Shown here piece by piece: positions 46,009 to 53,429 of a DNA stretch of 64,000 bases (positions are counted from its first letter, which is position 1; each line of letters opens with the position of its first letter). The notes beneath the pieces were generated by a model. The model saw only the letters and a list, made by a program, of their open reading frames with translations, was not told the DNA's origin and did no database searches. Made by a program: the position numbers and the translations under genes. Location: contig CAVQFM010000014.1 in the NCBI GenBank assembly GCA_963711705.1, forward strand, positions 62,001 to 126,000. Reading direction: 5' to 3'. The DNA is from RYN-230 sp963711705 (GTDB lineage Bacteria > Actinomycetota > Actinomycetes > Streptosporangiales > Streptosporangiaceae).

Positions 46009-47163
46009 TCAGGATCCGGCCAGGCGCCGGGAGGCGAAGGGTTCGGACCAGGCCACCGCCTCGCCCGACGCGGCATCGAAGAAGTGCACGTCTTCCAGTG
46101 ACATCCCAAGGTTGATCGTCTCGCCCACCGCTGGCTGACGGCGTGCGTCGAGCCTGGCGACGATGATCGCCCGCTCGGGGGGCAGGGATTCGATCCCGGG
46201 GGTGGTGGAGGCGGTGGCGACACGGTGACCGCGAATGCTCCCGTAGACGATCGTCTCGTGGCCGAGCAACTCCACGACTTCCACGCGCACCGACATGGCG
46301 TGCTCTTCGGCGGCGTCCGTCCTGAGGCGCAGGGCCTCCGGCCGCACGCCGATGACGAGCTCGCCGTCGGGGGCGCCGGGAGCCTCGAGCACGAGATCGC
46401 CCGCGTCCACGCGGCCGTCCCTCGCGGAGGCGCTGAGCAGGTTCATCGGGGGGCTGCCGATGAACCCGGCCACGAACACGTTCGCCGGGCGCCGGTAGAT
46501 CTCCTGCGGTGTGCTGAGCTGAAGCAGCTTCCCGCCGGACATCACGCCAATGCGCTCGCCGAGCGTCATGGCCTCGACCTGGTCGTGCGTGACGTACAGG
46601 GTGGTGGTGGAAAAACGCTGATGCAGCTGCTTGAGGTCGGCGCGAAGCTGGGTCCGGAGTTGTGCGTCCAGATTCGAGAGTGGCTCGTCGAGGAGGTAGA
46701 CGCGCGGCCTGCGGGCCAGCGCGCGCCCCATTGCCACGCGCTGCCGCTGACCGCCCGAGAGCTGGGCGGGCTTGCGGTCCAGCAGGTCATCGAGGGTCAG
46801 CAGCGAGCTCACCTCCCTGACCCGTTCCGTGATCTCGGCGGTCGGCATCTTGTGCTGCCGGAGCCCGAAGGCCAGGTTCTGGAGGACTGTCTTGTGCGGA
46901 TACAGCGCGTAGCTCTGGAACACCATTGCGATGTCGCGGTCCTGGGGGGAAACGCCGTTCACGACCTCCCCGCCGATGGCGATCGCTCCGGAGGTCGGCT
47001 CCTCCAGCCCCGCGATCATCCGGAGGGCGGTCGTCTTTCCGCAGCCGGACGGCCCGACCAGGACCATGAACTCGCCGTCGGCGATGGTGCAGGTGAGCGC
47101 GTCAACCGCCCTGGTCCCGTTCGGGAAGACCTTCGCGACCTCATGGAACGAAACCTCGGCCAC
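46009..47163 (-). CDS. Sugar ABC transporter ATPase (MsmK/UgpC type)
   Basis: This is a 384-residue ATPase of a CUT1 importer: Walker A GPSGCGKTT, Q-loop FQSYALYPHKTV, signature LSGGQRQRVAMGRAL, Walker B VYLLDEPLSNLDAQLR, and a C-terminal TOBE-like regulatory domain (VIGVRPEALRL). It energises the permeases at 35022-36853, giving a complete transporter. The GTG has AGGAGG upstream. Many actinobacteria use one shared MsiK ATPase, so a dedicated one inside the locus is notable. Confidence 0.93.
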   Translation of the reverse strand: MAEVSFHEVAKVFPNGTRAVDALTCTIADGEFMVLVGPSGCGKTTALRMIAGLEEPTSGAIAIGGEVVNGVSPQDRDIAMVFQSYALYPHKTVLQNLAFGLRQHKMPTAEITERVREVSSLLTLDDLLDRKPAQLSGGQRQRVAMGRALARRPRVYLLDEPLSNLDAQLRTQLRADLKQLHQRFSTTTLYVTHDQVEAMTLGERIGVMSGGKLLQLSTPQEIYRRPANVFVAGFIGSPPMNLLSASARDGRVDAGDLVLEAPGAPDGELVIGVRPEALRLRTDAAEEHAMSVRVEVVELLGHETIVYGSIRGHRVATASTTPGIESLPPERAIIVARLDARRQPAVGETINLGMSLEDVHFFDAASGEAVAWSEPFASRRLAGS

Positions 47164-47194
47164 GATCAGGACCTCCTGCGTGAGCGGTTGCGAC

Positions 47195-48073
47195 TCACGG
47201 CAGCACGACCGAACGAGTCAGGTGCTTCGGATGATCGGGATCGAGTCCCTGAGCCTCAGCGAGTTCGACGGCCATCCGCTGGATGAGAACGAGCTCGGCC
47301 ATCGGATCTGACCCCCCGTTGACGATGGTGGCCCCGGTGTCCGCCGCGTCGGCGAGCACGCCCGGATCGACCGGTCCGATGGCCCACACGAGGGTCCCGC
47401 GGCCGGCCGCGCTGATCGGGCCGTGGCGGTATTCCATCGCAGGGTACGCCTCGGTCCAGGCGGAGGCCGCTTCGCGCAGCTTGAGGGCCGCCTCATCCGC
47501 GAGGCCTACGGTCCAGCCCTGCCCCAGGAACACGAACTGCCTGAACTCCGTGGGCTCTACTGGCAGCGCCCGGGCGAGCGCTGCCTCCCCGTCCACAATC
47601 GCGGCTTCGAGCCGATCACCGATGTGCGCGCGCAGCAGGGCGAGCGCCGTGGTCGCGAAGCGCGTCTGAACAACTGACTGCTCGTTCGCGAAGTCCAGCA
47701 CGATCGTGTCGTCGGCGGTCGACGCGACCGGCGATCCGGGGACCGCGGTGATCGCGACCGTGGCGATGCTTCCCCTGAGCCGCTCGAGCGCGCGCAGGAC
47801 CTCCGTCGTGGTACCCGAGCGCGAGATGGCGACCACGCGCCCGTAACTGCGGTGCGGTGACAGCTCGGAGGCGGTCGCCGCGTCCGTCGTGCCCAGGTTC
47901 ATTTCCTCGCGGAGCGCGGCGTACGCCCGCGCGACGTGCAGGGAGGTCCCGCAGCCGATCGCGGCAGCTGGTTCGCCCGGCGCCGGAAGCAAGCCCGCGA
48001 CCGCCGAAGCCATGCCCGCGGTCTTCCGCCACAGGGCAGGCTGGCTGTCGATCTCGCTCGTAATGGCACGCAC
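47195..48073 (-). CDS. SIS-domain sugar-phosphate isomerase/deaminase-like protein 1
   Basis: This is a 292-residue two-SIS protein like AgaS or the GlmS isomerase half: CGTSLHVARAYAALREE, ISRSGTTTEVLRALE, ANEQSVVQTRFATTALALLRA, and EYRHGPISAAGRG. In Aga systems the enzyme converts galactosamine-6-phosphate to tagatose-6-phosphate. It is the first gene of the minus-strand operon, and repeat copy B begins 2 bases upstream of its GTG start. A closely related copy lies at 48621. Confidence 0.85.
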   Translation of the reverse strand: MRAITSEIDSQPALWRKTAGMASAVAGLLPAPGEPAAAIGCGTSLHVARAYAALREEMNLGTTDAATASELSPHRSYGRVVAISRSGTTTEVLRALERLRGSIATVAITAVPGSPVASTADDTIVLDFANEQSVVQTRFATTALALLRAHIGDRLEAAIVDGEAALARALPVEPTEFRQFVFLGQGWTVGLADEAALKLREAASAWTEAYPAMEYRHGPISAAGRGTLVWAIGPVDPGVLADAADTGATIVNGGSDPMAELVLIQRMAVELAEAQGLDPDHPKHLTRSVVLP

Positions 48074-48074
48074 C

Positions 48075-48187
48075 CAGGTGAATCTACCGTTCTGCTCGCT
48101 CAGGCAGCAACACTAACGACCAGAAGCAGCCTTGCCGTGCGCACGAGTGTGTTCTAATATCCGCTCATCCGAGCGAGAACGAAAGCA
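48075..48187 (+). repeat. 113-nt promoter-bearing direct repeat, copy B
   Basis: This is the gap-free match of 34820-34932. It separates the SIS operon (minus) from a permease fossil (plus). Besides the promoter, it contains CGTTCTGCTCGCTC (48088-48101) and the near-inverse GAGCGAGAACG (48171-48181), one towards each transcription direction. In copy A the first of these is degraded. Confidence 0.85.
48132..48160 (+). promoter_or_regulatory. Promoter copy facing a permease fossil
   Basis: TTGCCG (48132-48137), a 17-base spacer and TAATAT (48155-48160): the same geometry as the importer promoter at 34877. It now reads into a gene remnant. Confidence 0.5.
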
Positions 48188-48331
48188 ATGATACGACAGC
48201 GAGTTCTCGGGAACGTGTTCCTTGCTGGTCAACGCCGGTTCGCGCTGGCGATCAACGGGGCCGTTAAGGGATGGCCCATGGGCGGCCCGGAGACCCAGCC
48301 GGCGAACGAGACCACGGGCTTACCGCGATGA
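48188..48331 (+). pseudogene. Fossil of a MalG-like sugar permease (C-terminal end only)
   Basis: A 47-codon frame follows repeat copy B. Residues 14-28 read GQRRFALAINGAVKG, matching the intact permease end GQRRFVQAITGAVKG, with VF in front as in the intact gene. The repeat-like leader runs about 30 bases further and then jumps straight to the permease end, so an internal deletion removed almost the whole transporter. The frame then runs past the normal stop (TGG for TGA). Confidence 0.7.
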
Positions 48332-48354
48332 TCCGGACGACGGAGGTGTCGCGT

Positions 48355-48522
48355 GGCGGCCAGCCTCGGGTACTCGGCGCGGGCGGCGGCGAGCTGTCGA
48401 CATTGATCAAGGTAAGCGTGAGCGCTCCTCCTGCCCTGGCGCCAGTGCGAGTGCTGCTCGACAGCCAGGTTCCAGATAACCCGGGCGTGCGCACAATGAC
48501 CCGGCAGCACCCGCTCGGCCTG
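48355..48522 (-). mobile_element. TnpB (IS200/IS605-type OrfB) N-terminal fragment
   Basis: The minus strand encodes QAERVLPGHCAHARVIWNLA followed by VEQHSHWRQGRRSAHAYLDQ and CRQLAAARAEYPRLAA, the typical start of actinobacterial TnpB-like transposase proteins. Nothing of the RuvC domain or zinc finger follows. It is a remnant about 56 codons long, inside the junk between the permease fossil and the second SIS gene. Confidence 0.6.
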
Positions 48523-48525
48523 GCC

Positions 48526-48564
48526 GGGACGTGAGCCCGGGACGTGTGCCGCTGGACGTGAGCC
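48526..48564. repeat. Triple GGACGTGAGCC-like repeat
   Basis: Three near copies start at 48526, 48539 and 48553 (GGGACGTGAGCC, GGGACGTGTGCC, TGGACGTGAGCC), adjacent to the TnpB fragment. The same motif forms the inverted repeat at 20893-20921. Confidence 0.6.
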
Positions 48565-48620
48565 CTGGACACCGGCCGGGCGCCGGAGGAGAACGAGTGC
48601 AGAGGAATGAGGAGCAGGCG

Positions 48621-49532
48621 ATGAGTGAGGAGGCGGAGGTGGCAGCCACCGGCAGTATCGAGGTGGAGGTGGCCTCGCAGCCAGCATGCTGGCGGCAGGC
48701 GGCCGGGCTGGCCCCGGAGGTCGCGGGCACGCTGCCCGCCCGCGGGGAACGGGTCGCGGTGGCCGGGTGCGGGACCTCCTGGTTCATGGCGCAGGCGTAC
48801 GCGGCCGCGCGGGAAGCCGCCGGGCACGGCGAGACCGACGCGTTCGCCGCCTCCGAAATGCCCACCCACCGCCGCTACGACCGGGTCCTGGTGCTGTCCC
48901 GGTCCGGGACGACCACCGAGATCCGGCAGCTGCTGGACCGGCTGCGCGGCGCCGTGCCCACGGTGGCGATCACCGCCGGGCTGCCGAACCCGGTATCCGA
49001 TACGGCCGGCGCCACCGTCGACCTCAGCTTCGCCGACGAGGAATCCGTGGTGCAGACCCGGTTCGCCACCACCGAGCTGGCCCTGCTGCGGGCCAGCCTG
49101 GGCCAGGACATCGAGCCGGTGGCCGGGGCCGCCGAGCGGGTGCTGGCCCAGCCGCTGCCCGCCGAGCTGACCGCGGCCCGCCAGTTCACCTTCCTGGGCA
49201 CCGGCTGGACCGTGGGCCTGGCCAACGAGGCCGCGCTCAAGCTGCGCGAGGCGGCCGGGATGTGGACCGAGGCCTACCCGGCCATGGAGTACCGGCACGG
49301 GCCCGCCGCGGTGACCGGCCCGGGCAGCGTGGTGTGGCTGCTGGGCCCGCCGCCGGACGGGCTGGACGCCGAGGTTCGGGCGGCGGGCGGCATCCCGTGG
49401 CACAGCGACGAGGACCCGCTGGCCGAGCTGGTCCGGGTGCAGCTGCTCGCGGCCACCGTGGCCCGGGCCCGTGGGCTGGACCCGGACCGGCCGCGCAACC
49501 TGGCCCGGTCGGTCATCCTCACCCCCCGCTGA
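48621..49532 (+). CDS. SIS-domain sugar-phosphate isomerase/deaminase-like protein 2
   Basis: This is a 303-residue paralogue of the protein at 47195: CGTSWFMAQAYAAAREA, LSRSGTTTEIRQLL, FADEESVVQTRFATTELALLRA, EYRHGPAAVTGPG. The codon style is host-like (dominated by CTG and GCC), unlike the first copy. GAGGAG lies 7 bases before the ATG. It heads a plus-strand run with pfkB, an aldolase and a second kinase, which fits the isomerase/deaminase step of an AgaS-like route. Confidence 0.87.
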   Translation: MSEEAEVAATGSIEVEVASQPACWRQAAGLAPEVAGTLPARGERVAVAGCGTSWFMAQAYAAAREAAGHGETDAFAASEMPTHRRYDRVLVLSRSGTTTEIRQLLDRLRGAVPTVAITAGLPNPVSDTAGATVDLSFADEESVVQTRFATTELALLRASLGQDIEPVAGAAERVLAQPLPAELTAARQFTFLGTGWTVGLANEAALKLREAAGMWTEAYPAMEYRHGPAAVTGPGSVVWLLGPPPDGLDAEVRAAGGIPWHSDEDPLAELVRVQLLAATVARARGLDPDRPRNLARSVILTPR

Positions 49533-49542
49533 GCCGCCCGCC

Positions 49543-50481
49543 GTGATCGCAGTCGTCTGCCTCAACCCGGCCCTGGACATCACCTACCAGGTGCCGGCCG
49601 TGGACTGGTCTGGTGTGAACCGGCCCAGTGCGGTTCACACCAGACCGGGGGGCAAGGGCCTGAACGTGGCCCGCACCCTGCGCATTCTCGGCGCCGACGT
49701 GCTGGTGCTGGGGCTGGCCGGCGGGGTCACCGGCGCCGCGGTCGCCTCGGCGCTGGCGCAGGCCGGGGTGCCCGCCACGTTCACCCCGATCGGCGGCGAG
49801 ACCCGCCGCACGGTGACCGTGGTCAACGGCGCCAGCGGCGCGGTCACGGCGTTCAACGAGCCAGGCCCGCGGGCCGGCCCGGGGGAGTTCACGGAACTGG
49901 CCGTTAGGTATGAAAAGGCAGTGGGCGGGTGCGCGGCGGTGGTGCTGTCCGGCAGCCTGCCGCCGGGCGTGCCCGCTGACAGTTACGCGCGGCTGGTCGA
50001 GACGGCGGCCGCGGCCGGGGTGCCGGCCGTGCTGGACGCGCATGGCGAGGCGCTGCGGCTCGGCGCGGCCGCCCGGCCCGCGATCGTCAAGCCCAACCGG
50101 GCCGAGCTGGCCGGGCTGGTGGGCCAGCCGCTGGCCGGGCGGGCCGCGGTCAGCGCCGCCGCCGGTGCGCTGCGGGCCACCGGCCCGGGCGCGGTGGTGG
50201 CCACGCTCGGCGCGGACGGGCTGCTCGCGGTGACCGAAGACGGCAGCTGGGTGGCGGCCCCGCCCGCCGCGGTGGCCGGGAACGCGACCGGCGCGGGCGA
50301 CGCGGTGGCCGCGGGCCTGGCGTACGGGCTGGCCGCCGGGCTGCCGTGGGACGAGCGGCTGCGCCACGCGGTCGCGCTGGGCACCGCGGTGGCCGCCGCG
50401 CCGGTGGCCGGGGAGTTCCGGCCGGCCGACTATCAGCAGCTGCTGGCCGGGGTCACCGTGCGCCGCGAGGGGGCGGGCTGA
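49543..50481 (+). CDS. 1-phosphofructokinase/tagatose-6-phosphate kinase family PfkB
   Basis: This is a 312-residue PfkB sugar-phosphate kinase. It has CLNPALDITYQVPAV at the start, RPGGKGLNVARTL for substrate binding, GSLPPGVPADSYARLV, KPNRAEL, and the ATP/anion-hole motif GNATGAGDAVAAG with the catalytic Asp. It would phosphorylate tagatose-6-P or fructose-1-P. The GTG lies 10 bases after the SIS2 stop, and the gene end overlaps the aldolase start (TGATG). A decayed copy exists at 34.5 kb. Confidence 0.88.
   Translation: MIAVVCLNPALDITYQVPAVDWSGVNRPSAVHTRPGGKGLNVARTLRILGADVLVLGLAGGVTGAAVASALAQAGVPATFTPIGGETRRTVTVVNGASGAVTAFNEPGPRAGPGEFTELAVRYEKAVGGCAAVVLSGSLPPGVPADSYARLVETAAAAGVPAVLDAHGEALRLGAAARPAIVKPNRAELAGLVGQPLAGRAAVSAAAGALRATGPGAVVATLGADGLLAVTEDGSWVAAPPAAVAGNATGAGDAVAAGLAYGLAAGLPWDERLRHAVALGTAVAAAPVAGEFRPADYQQLLAGVTVRREGAG
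49607..49646 (+). repeat. Perfect 16-bp inverted repeat inside pfkB
   Basis: The left arm GGTCTGGTGTGAACCG (49607-49622) and the right arm CGGTTCACACCAGACC (49631-49646) are exact complements with an 8-base loop, within codons about 22-35. It would form a very stable hairpin early in the mRNA. Confidence 0.8.
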
Positions 50482-51368
50482 TGCCGCTCACCCCGATGGC
50501 GGACATCGCCGGGCCGGCCCGGGCGGCCGGCCGGGGCGTGGGCGCGTTCAACGTGATCGGCATCGAGCACGCCGAGGCCATCGTGACCGGCGCCGAGGCG
50601 GCCGGGGCCCCGGTCGTGCTGCAGATCAGCGAGAACTGCGCCGCCTACCACGGCGCGCTGGCGCCGATCATGACCGCGTGCCTGGCCATCGCGGGTGCGG
50701 CCGGGGTGCCGGCCGCAGTGCACCTGGACCACGCGACCAGCGTGGACCTGGTCCGGGAGGCGGCCGGGCTGGGCGCCGGCTCGGTCATGTACGACGCGTC
50801 GGCCCGGCCCTACGACGGCAACGTCGCGGCCACCGCCGGCGTGGCCCGGTGGTGCCAGCAGCGGGGCATCTGGGTGGAGGCGGAACTCGGCGAGATCGGC
50901 GGCAAGGACGGCGTGCACGCGCCGGCCGCGCGGACCCGCCCGGACGAGGCGGCCGGTTACGTGACGGCGACCGGGGTGGACGCGCTGGCCGTCGCGGTGG
51001 GCAGCTCGCACGCCATGCTGACCCGCGACGCGGCGCTGGACCTCGGGCTGATCACGCGGATCCGGGCCGCGGTCCGGGTGCCGCTCGTGCTGCACGGCTC
51101 GTCCGGCGTGCCCGACCAGGACCTGGCCGGGGCGGTCGCCGCTGGGATGACCAAGATCAACGTGGCGACTCAGCTGAATAAGGCGTTTACCGTTGCCATA
51201 CGCCAGTCCCTGGCTGATGACTCGCGCCTGGTCGATCCCCGGCGGTACGGTGCCGCCGGGCGGGATGCGATCGCCGCGGAAGTGGCCCGGCTGCTCGGCG
51301 TGATCGGCGCGGCGGACCGGGCCGCCCCGGCGGGCCGGGACGGGCAGGATGGCGGGAGGCGCCGGTGA
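50481..51368 (+). CDS. Class II (zinc) ketose-bisphosphate aldolase, GatY/KbaY/FbaA family
   Basis: This is a 295-residue class II aldolase: GVGAFNVIGIEHAEAI, the zinc-binding AAVHLDHATSVDLV, EAELGEIGGKDG, VGSSHAM, VLHGSSGVPD, and GMTKINVATQLNKAF. It splits tagatose-1,6- or fructose-1,6-bisphosphate into triose phosphates. It is translationally coupled to pfkB (1-base overlap). The C-terminal 25 residues are a basic low-complexity tail. A DeoR gene remnant starts inside its stop (GTGA). Confidence 0.9.
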   Translation: MPLTPMADIAGPARAAGRGVGAFNVIGIEHAEAIVTGAEAAGAPVVLQISENCAAYHGALAPIMTACLAIAGAAGVPAAVHLDHATSVDLVREAAGLGAGSVMYDASARPYDGNVAATAGVARWCQQRGIWVEAELGEIGGKDGVHAPAARTRPDEAAGYVTATGVDALAVAVGSSHAMLTRDAALDLGLITRIRAAVRVPLVLHGSSGVPDQDLAGAVAAGMTKINVATQLNKAFTVAIRQSLADDSRLVDPRRYGAAGRDAIAAEVARLLGVIGAADRAAPAGRDGQDGGRRR

Positions 51369-51493
51369 GCCGTTATCGCCGGTGGGATGAGCTGCTGGAG
51401 CTGCTCGCGGCCGCGGGCCAGCTGCAGGCCGGGGACGCGGCCCGGGACGCGTCCCGGCCGCGGGACGCCGGGGCCGACGTTGCCAGCGCCTGA
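51365..51493 (+). pseudogene. Truncated DeoR-family regulator (first ~25 codons recognisable)
   Basis: A GTG overlaps the aldolase stop. The frame encodes SRYRRWDELLELLAAAGQLQ, the characteristic beginning of actinobacterial DeoR regulators, then loses homology and stops at 51493. The rest of the gene is gone and the next kinase starts within it. A regulator once ended this operon, and the intact DeoR now lies 5.4 kb away at 45239. Confidence 0.6.
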
Positions 51494-52439
51494 CCTGGTG
51501 GTGCTGGGCGACTGCAACCCGGACGTGCTGGTGCTCGGCGACGACGTGACGCCCGCGTTCGGCCAGCAGGAGAAACTGGTGGCCAGCATGTCGCTGGTCA
51601 TCGGCGGATCGGCGGCGATCACCGCGGTGGCCGCCGCCCGGCTCGGGCTGCGCGTCGCGCTGGTCGCCGCGGTCGGCGCCGACCCGGCCGGCCGGTTCAT
51701 GCTGGACCAGCTGGCCAGCGAAGGGGTGGACACCGGCGCGGTGGCGGTCCGCGCGGACGCGCCGACCGGGATGACCGTGGCGCTGTCCCGGGGCGGCGAC
51801 CGGGCCATCCTGACCGCGCTCGGCGCGGTAGCCTCGCTGACCGCTTCAGACGTCCCGGCCGCGCTGCTGGCCGCGGCCCGGCACGTGCACGCCAGCTCGT
51901 ACTTCCTGCTCGAGGACTCGCTCGGGCCCGGGCTGGCCGGGGTGCTGGCCGCGGCCCGGGCGGCGGGCGCCCGCACCTCGCTGGACACCAACTGGGACCC
52001 GTCCGGGCGCTGGGGGGATGACCGGCTGCGCGCGGCGCTGGCCCAGGCCGACGTGCTGCTGCCGAACGAGGCCGAGGCGCTGCGGCTGGCCGGCCAGCCC
52101 GGCCTGGCCGCTGCGGTGGCCACGCTGGCCGGCACCGGGTCGGCTGAGACTGGGCCGGCGGTGGTGGTCAAGCTGGGCGAGCGCGGCGCGCTGTGCGCGT
52201 CCCGGGGTGAGCGGTGGCGGGTCAGCCTGCCGCCGGTCACGCCGGTTGACGCGACCGGCGCCGGGGACTGCTTCAACGCCGGGCTGATCGCGGGCCTGCT
52301 CGACGGCCTGGCCCTGCCCCGGGCGGCCGCGCTCGGCTGCGCGGCCGGCGCGCTGTCCACCCAGGCGGCCGGGGGCACGGCCGGCGCCCCGGACCGGGCG
52401 GCCGCGGCGGCCCGGGCCCAGCTGGTGTCCGTATCTTGA
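51480..52439 (+). CDS. PfkB-family carbohydrate kinase (ribokinase-like)
   Basis: This is a 319-residue sugar kinase: VLGDCNPDVLVLGDDV, IGGSAAITAVAAARLGLRVALVAAVG, LPNEAEALRL, VVVKLGERGALC and VDATGAGDCFNAGLIAGLLDG with the catalytic Asp. It differs from the 49.5-kb PfkB and is closer to kinases of free sugars or aminosugars. It is a candidate for the missing hexosamine kinase step. The TTG at 51480 is an approximate start; no good ribosome site is visible. Confidence 0.82.
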   Translation: MPAPDLVVLGDCNPDVLVLGDDVTPAFGQQEKLVASMSLVIGGSAAITAVAAARLGLRVALVAAVGADPAGRFMLDQLASEGVDTGAVAVRADAPTGMTVALSRGGDRAILTALGAVASLTASDVPAALLAAARHVHASSYFLLEDSLGPGLAGVLAAARAAGARTSLDTNWDPSGRWGDDRLRAALAQADVLLPNEAEALRLAGQPGLAAAVATLAGTGSAETGPAVVVKLGERGALCASRGERWRVSLPPVTPVDATGAGDCFNAGLIAGLLDGLALPRAAALGCAAGALSTQAAGGTAGAPDRAAAAARAQLVSVS

Positions 52440-52704
52440 TCGCCGGTGTCTTGACAGCAGCGGTGGGACAGGAGAATCCTTCGGCGGGATTCGCAGATTC
52501 CAGGTGGGCCAGGCCGTAGCGCGGCTGCGCTGTGCGGCAGACACATTCGCGCGCGGCCGCGCGCGGTCCGGCGGAGGTGGGCTCGCTGTGCAGGCGCCCA
52601 TTACCGCGTTCTCCAGCCAGGACGCCGGGAGCGGCTGAGCTGGGCGGAGGCTGGCCCGGCACAGTGGTGCGGCACGGCCCGGTCGCCGCTGGCCCGGGCC
52701 CAGG

Positions 52705-53427
52705 TCAGGCGGTCAGCCGCCTGGACGGCAGGTCCTCCTGGGGCGGCAAACCAGCCCGCCCACCGTCATCAGCTGGCCTGGGCTGGGGAAGGGCCGCCAG
52801 TGCCATGTCGGCGGCGGTGGGAGCAGCGGGCGCGGCAGCGGGTGCGCTGGGTGGCCGGCGGTGGATCACATCGAGCATGACTAGGTGGGCATAGCGCGGG
52901 TGGCGTGTTGCATAGACATCATCGGCCCAGCACGCGGCGCTGAGCAGGCCGCGCGCCGAGGTGAAGTCTGCAGCGCTGGTGCCGGCCCGGCACCACAAGT
53001 ACACCCGCTCGCCGGCTGGCTGGGGCCGGGTGAGCAGGACGATCGGGATCTTCCCGTTCCGGGAGTGGATCCAGGCCTGGGCGCAACCGACACGCACCCG
53101 GTGCGGCGTAATGATGACCCAGGCCCGAGCGGCCAGGAAGCTGCGCCCCCCGGGCCAGAAGACCGCGGTGAGGACAAGCACGGCGGCGGCACCCGCGATG
53201 ATCATGGTTCCGGCGCCCAGCCCGAACGTGGCCCAGCAGGCGGCCAGCACGGTCGCGCCGGCGATTTCATAACGCCACCTGTAGGCGACGACGACCGGGT
53301 TCGCCCGCGCCACTGTCCCGACCGCATAGGCCAGGCCGGCCTGAGCCTGCCTGGTGCTGCGCGGGCGCGGGGACGGGATCACCGCGGCCCTCCTGCGTCC
53401 CACCTCGGTGGTTCTCCTGTGTCCCAC
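52705..53427 (-). CDS. Membrane protein of unknown function
   Basis: This is a 240-residue protein with two adjacent membrane segments (about residues 55-92: EIAGATVLAACWATFGLGAG and TMIIAGAAAVLVLTAVFWPG), then a cytoplasmic part with ITPHRVRVGCAQAWIHSRNG and DVYATRHPRYAHLVMLDVIH. The pattern resembles membrane-anchored proteins linked to FtsK/TraB-type translocases on actinobacterial mobile elements, but no ATPase is adjacent. The last 45 residues are Pro/Ala-rich. Confidence 0.55.
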   Translation of the reverse strand: MGHRRTTEVGRRRAAVIPSPRPRSTRQAQAGLAYAVGTVARANPVVVAYRWRYEIAGATVLAACWATFGLGAGTMIIAGAAAVLVLTAVFWPGGRSFLAARAWVIITPHRVRVGCAQAWIHSRNGKIPIVLLTRPQPAGERVYLWCRAGTSAADFTSARGLLSAACWADDVYATRHPRYAHLVMLDVIHRRPPSAPAAAPAAPTAADMALAALPQPRPADDGGRAGLPPQEDLPSRRLTA

Positions 53428-53429
53428 TC

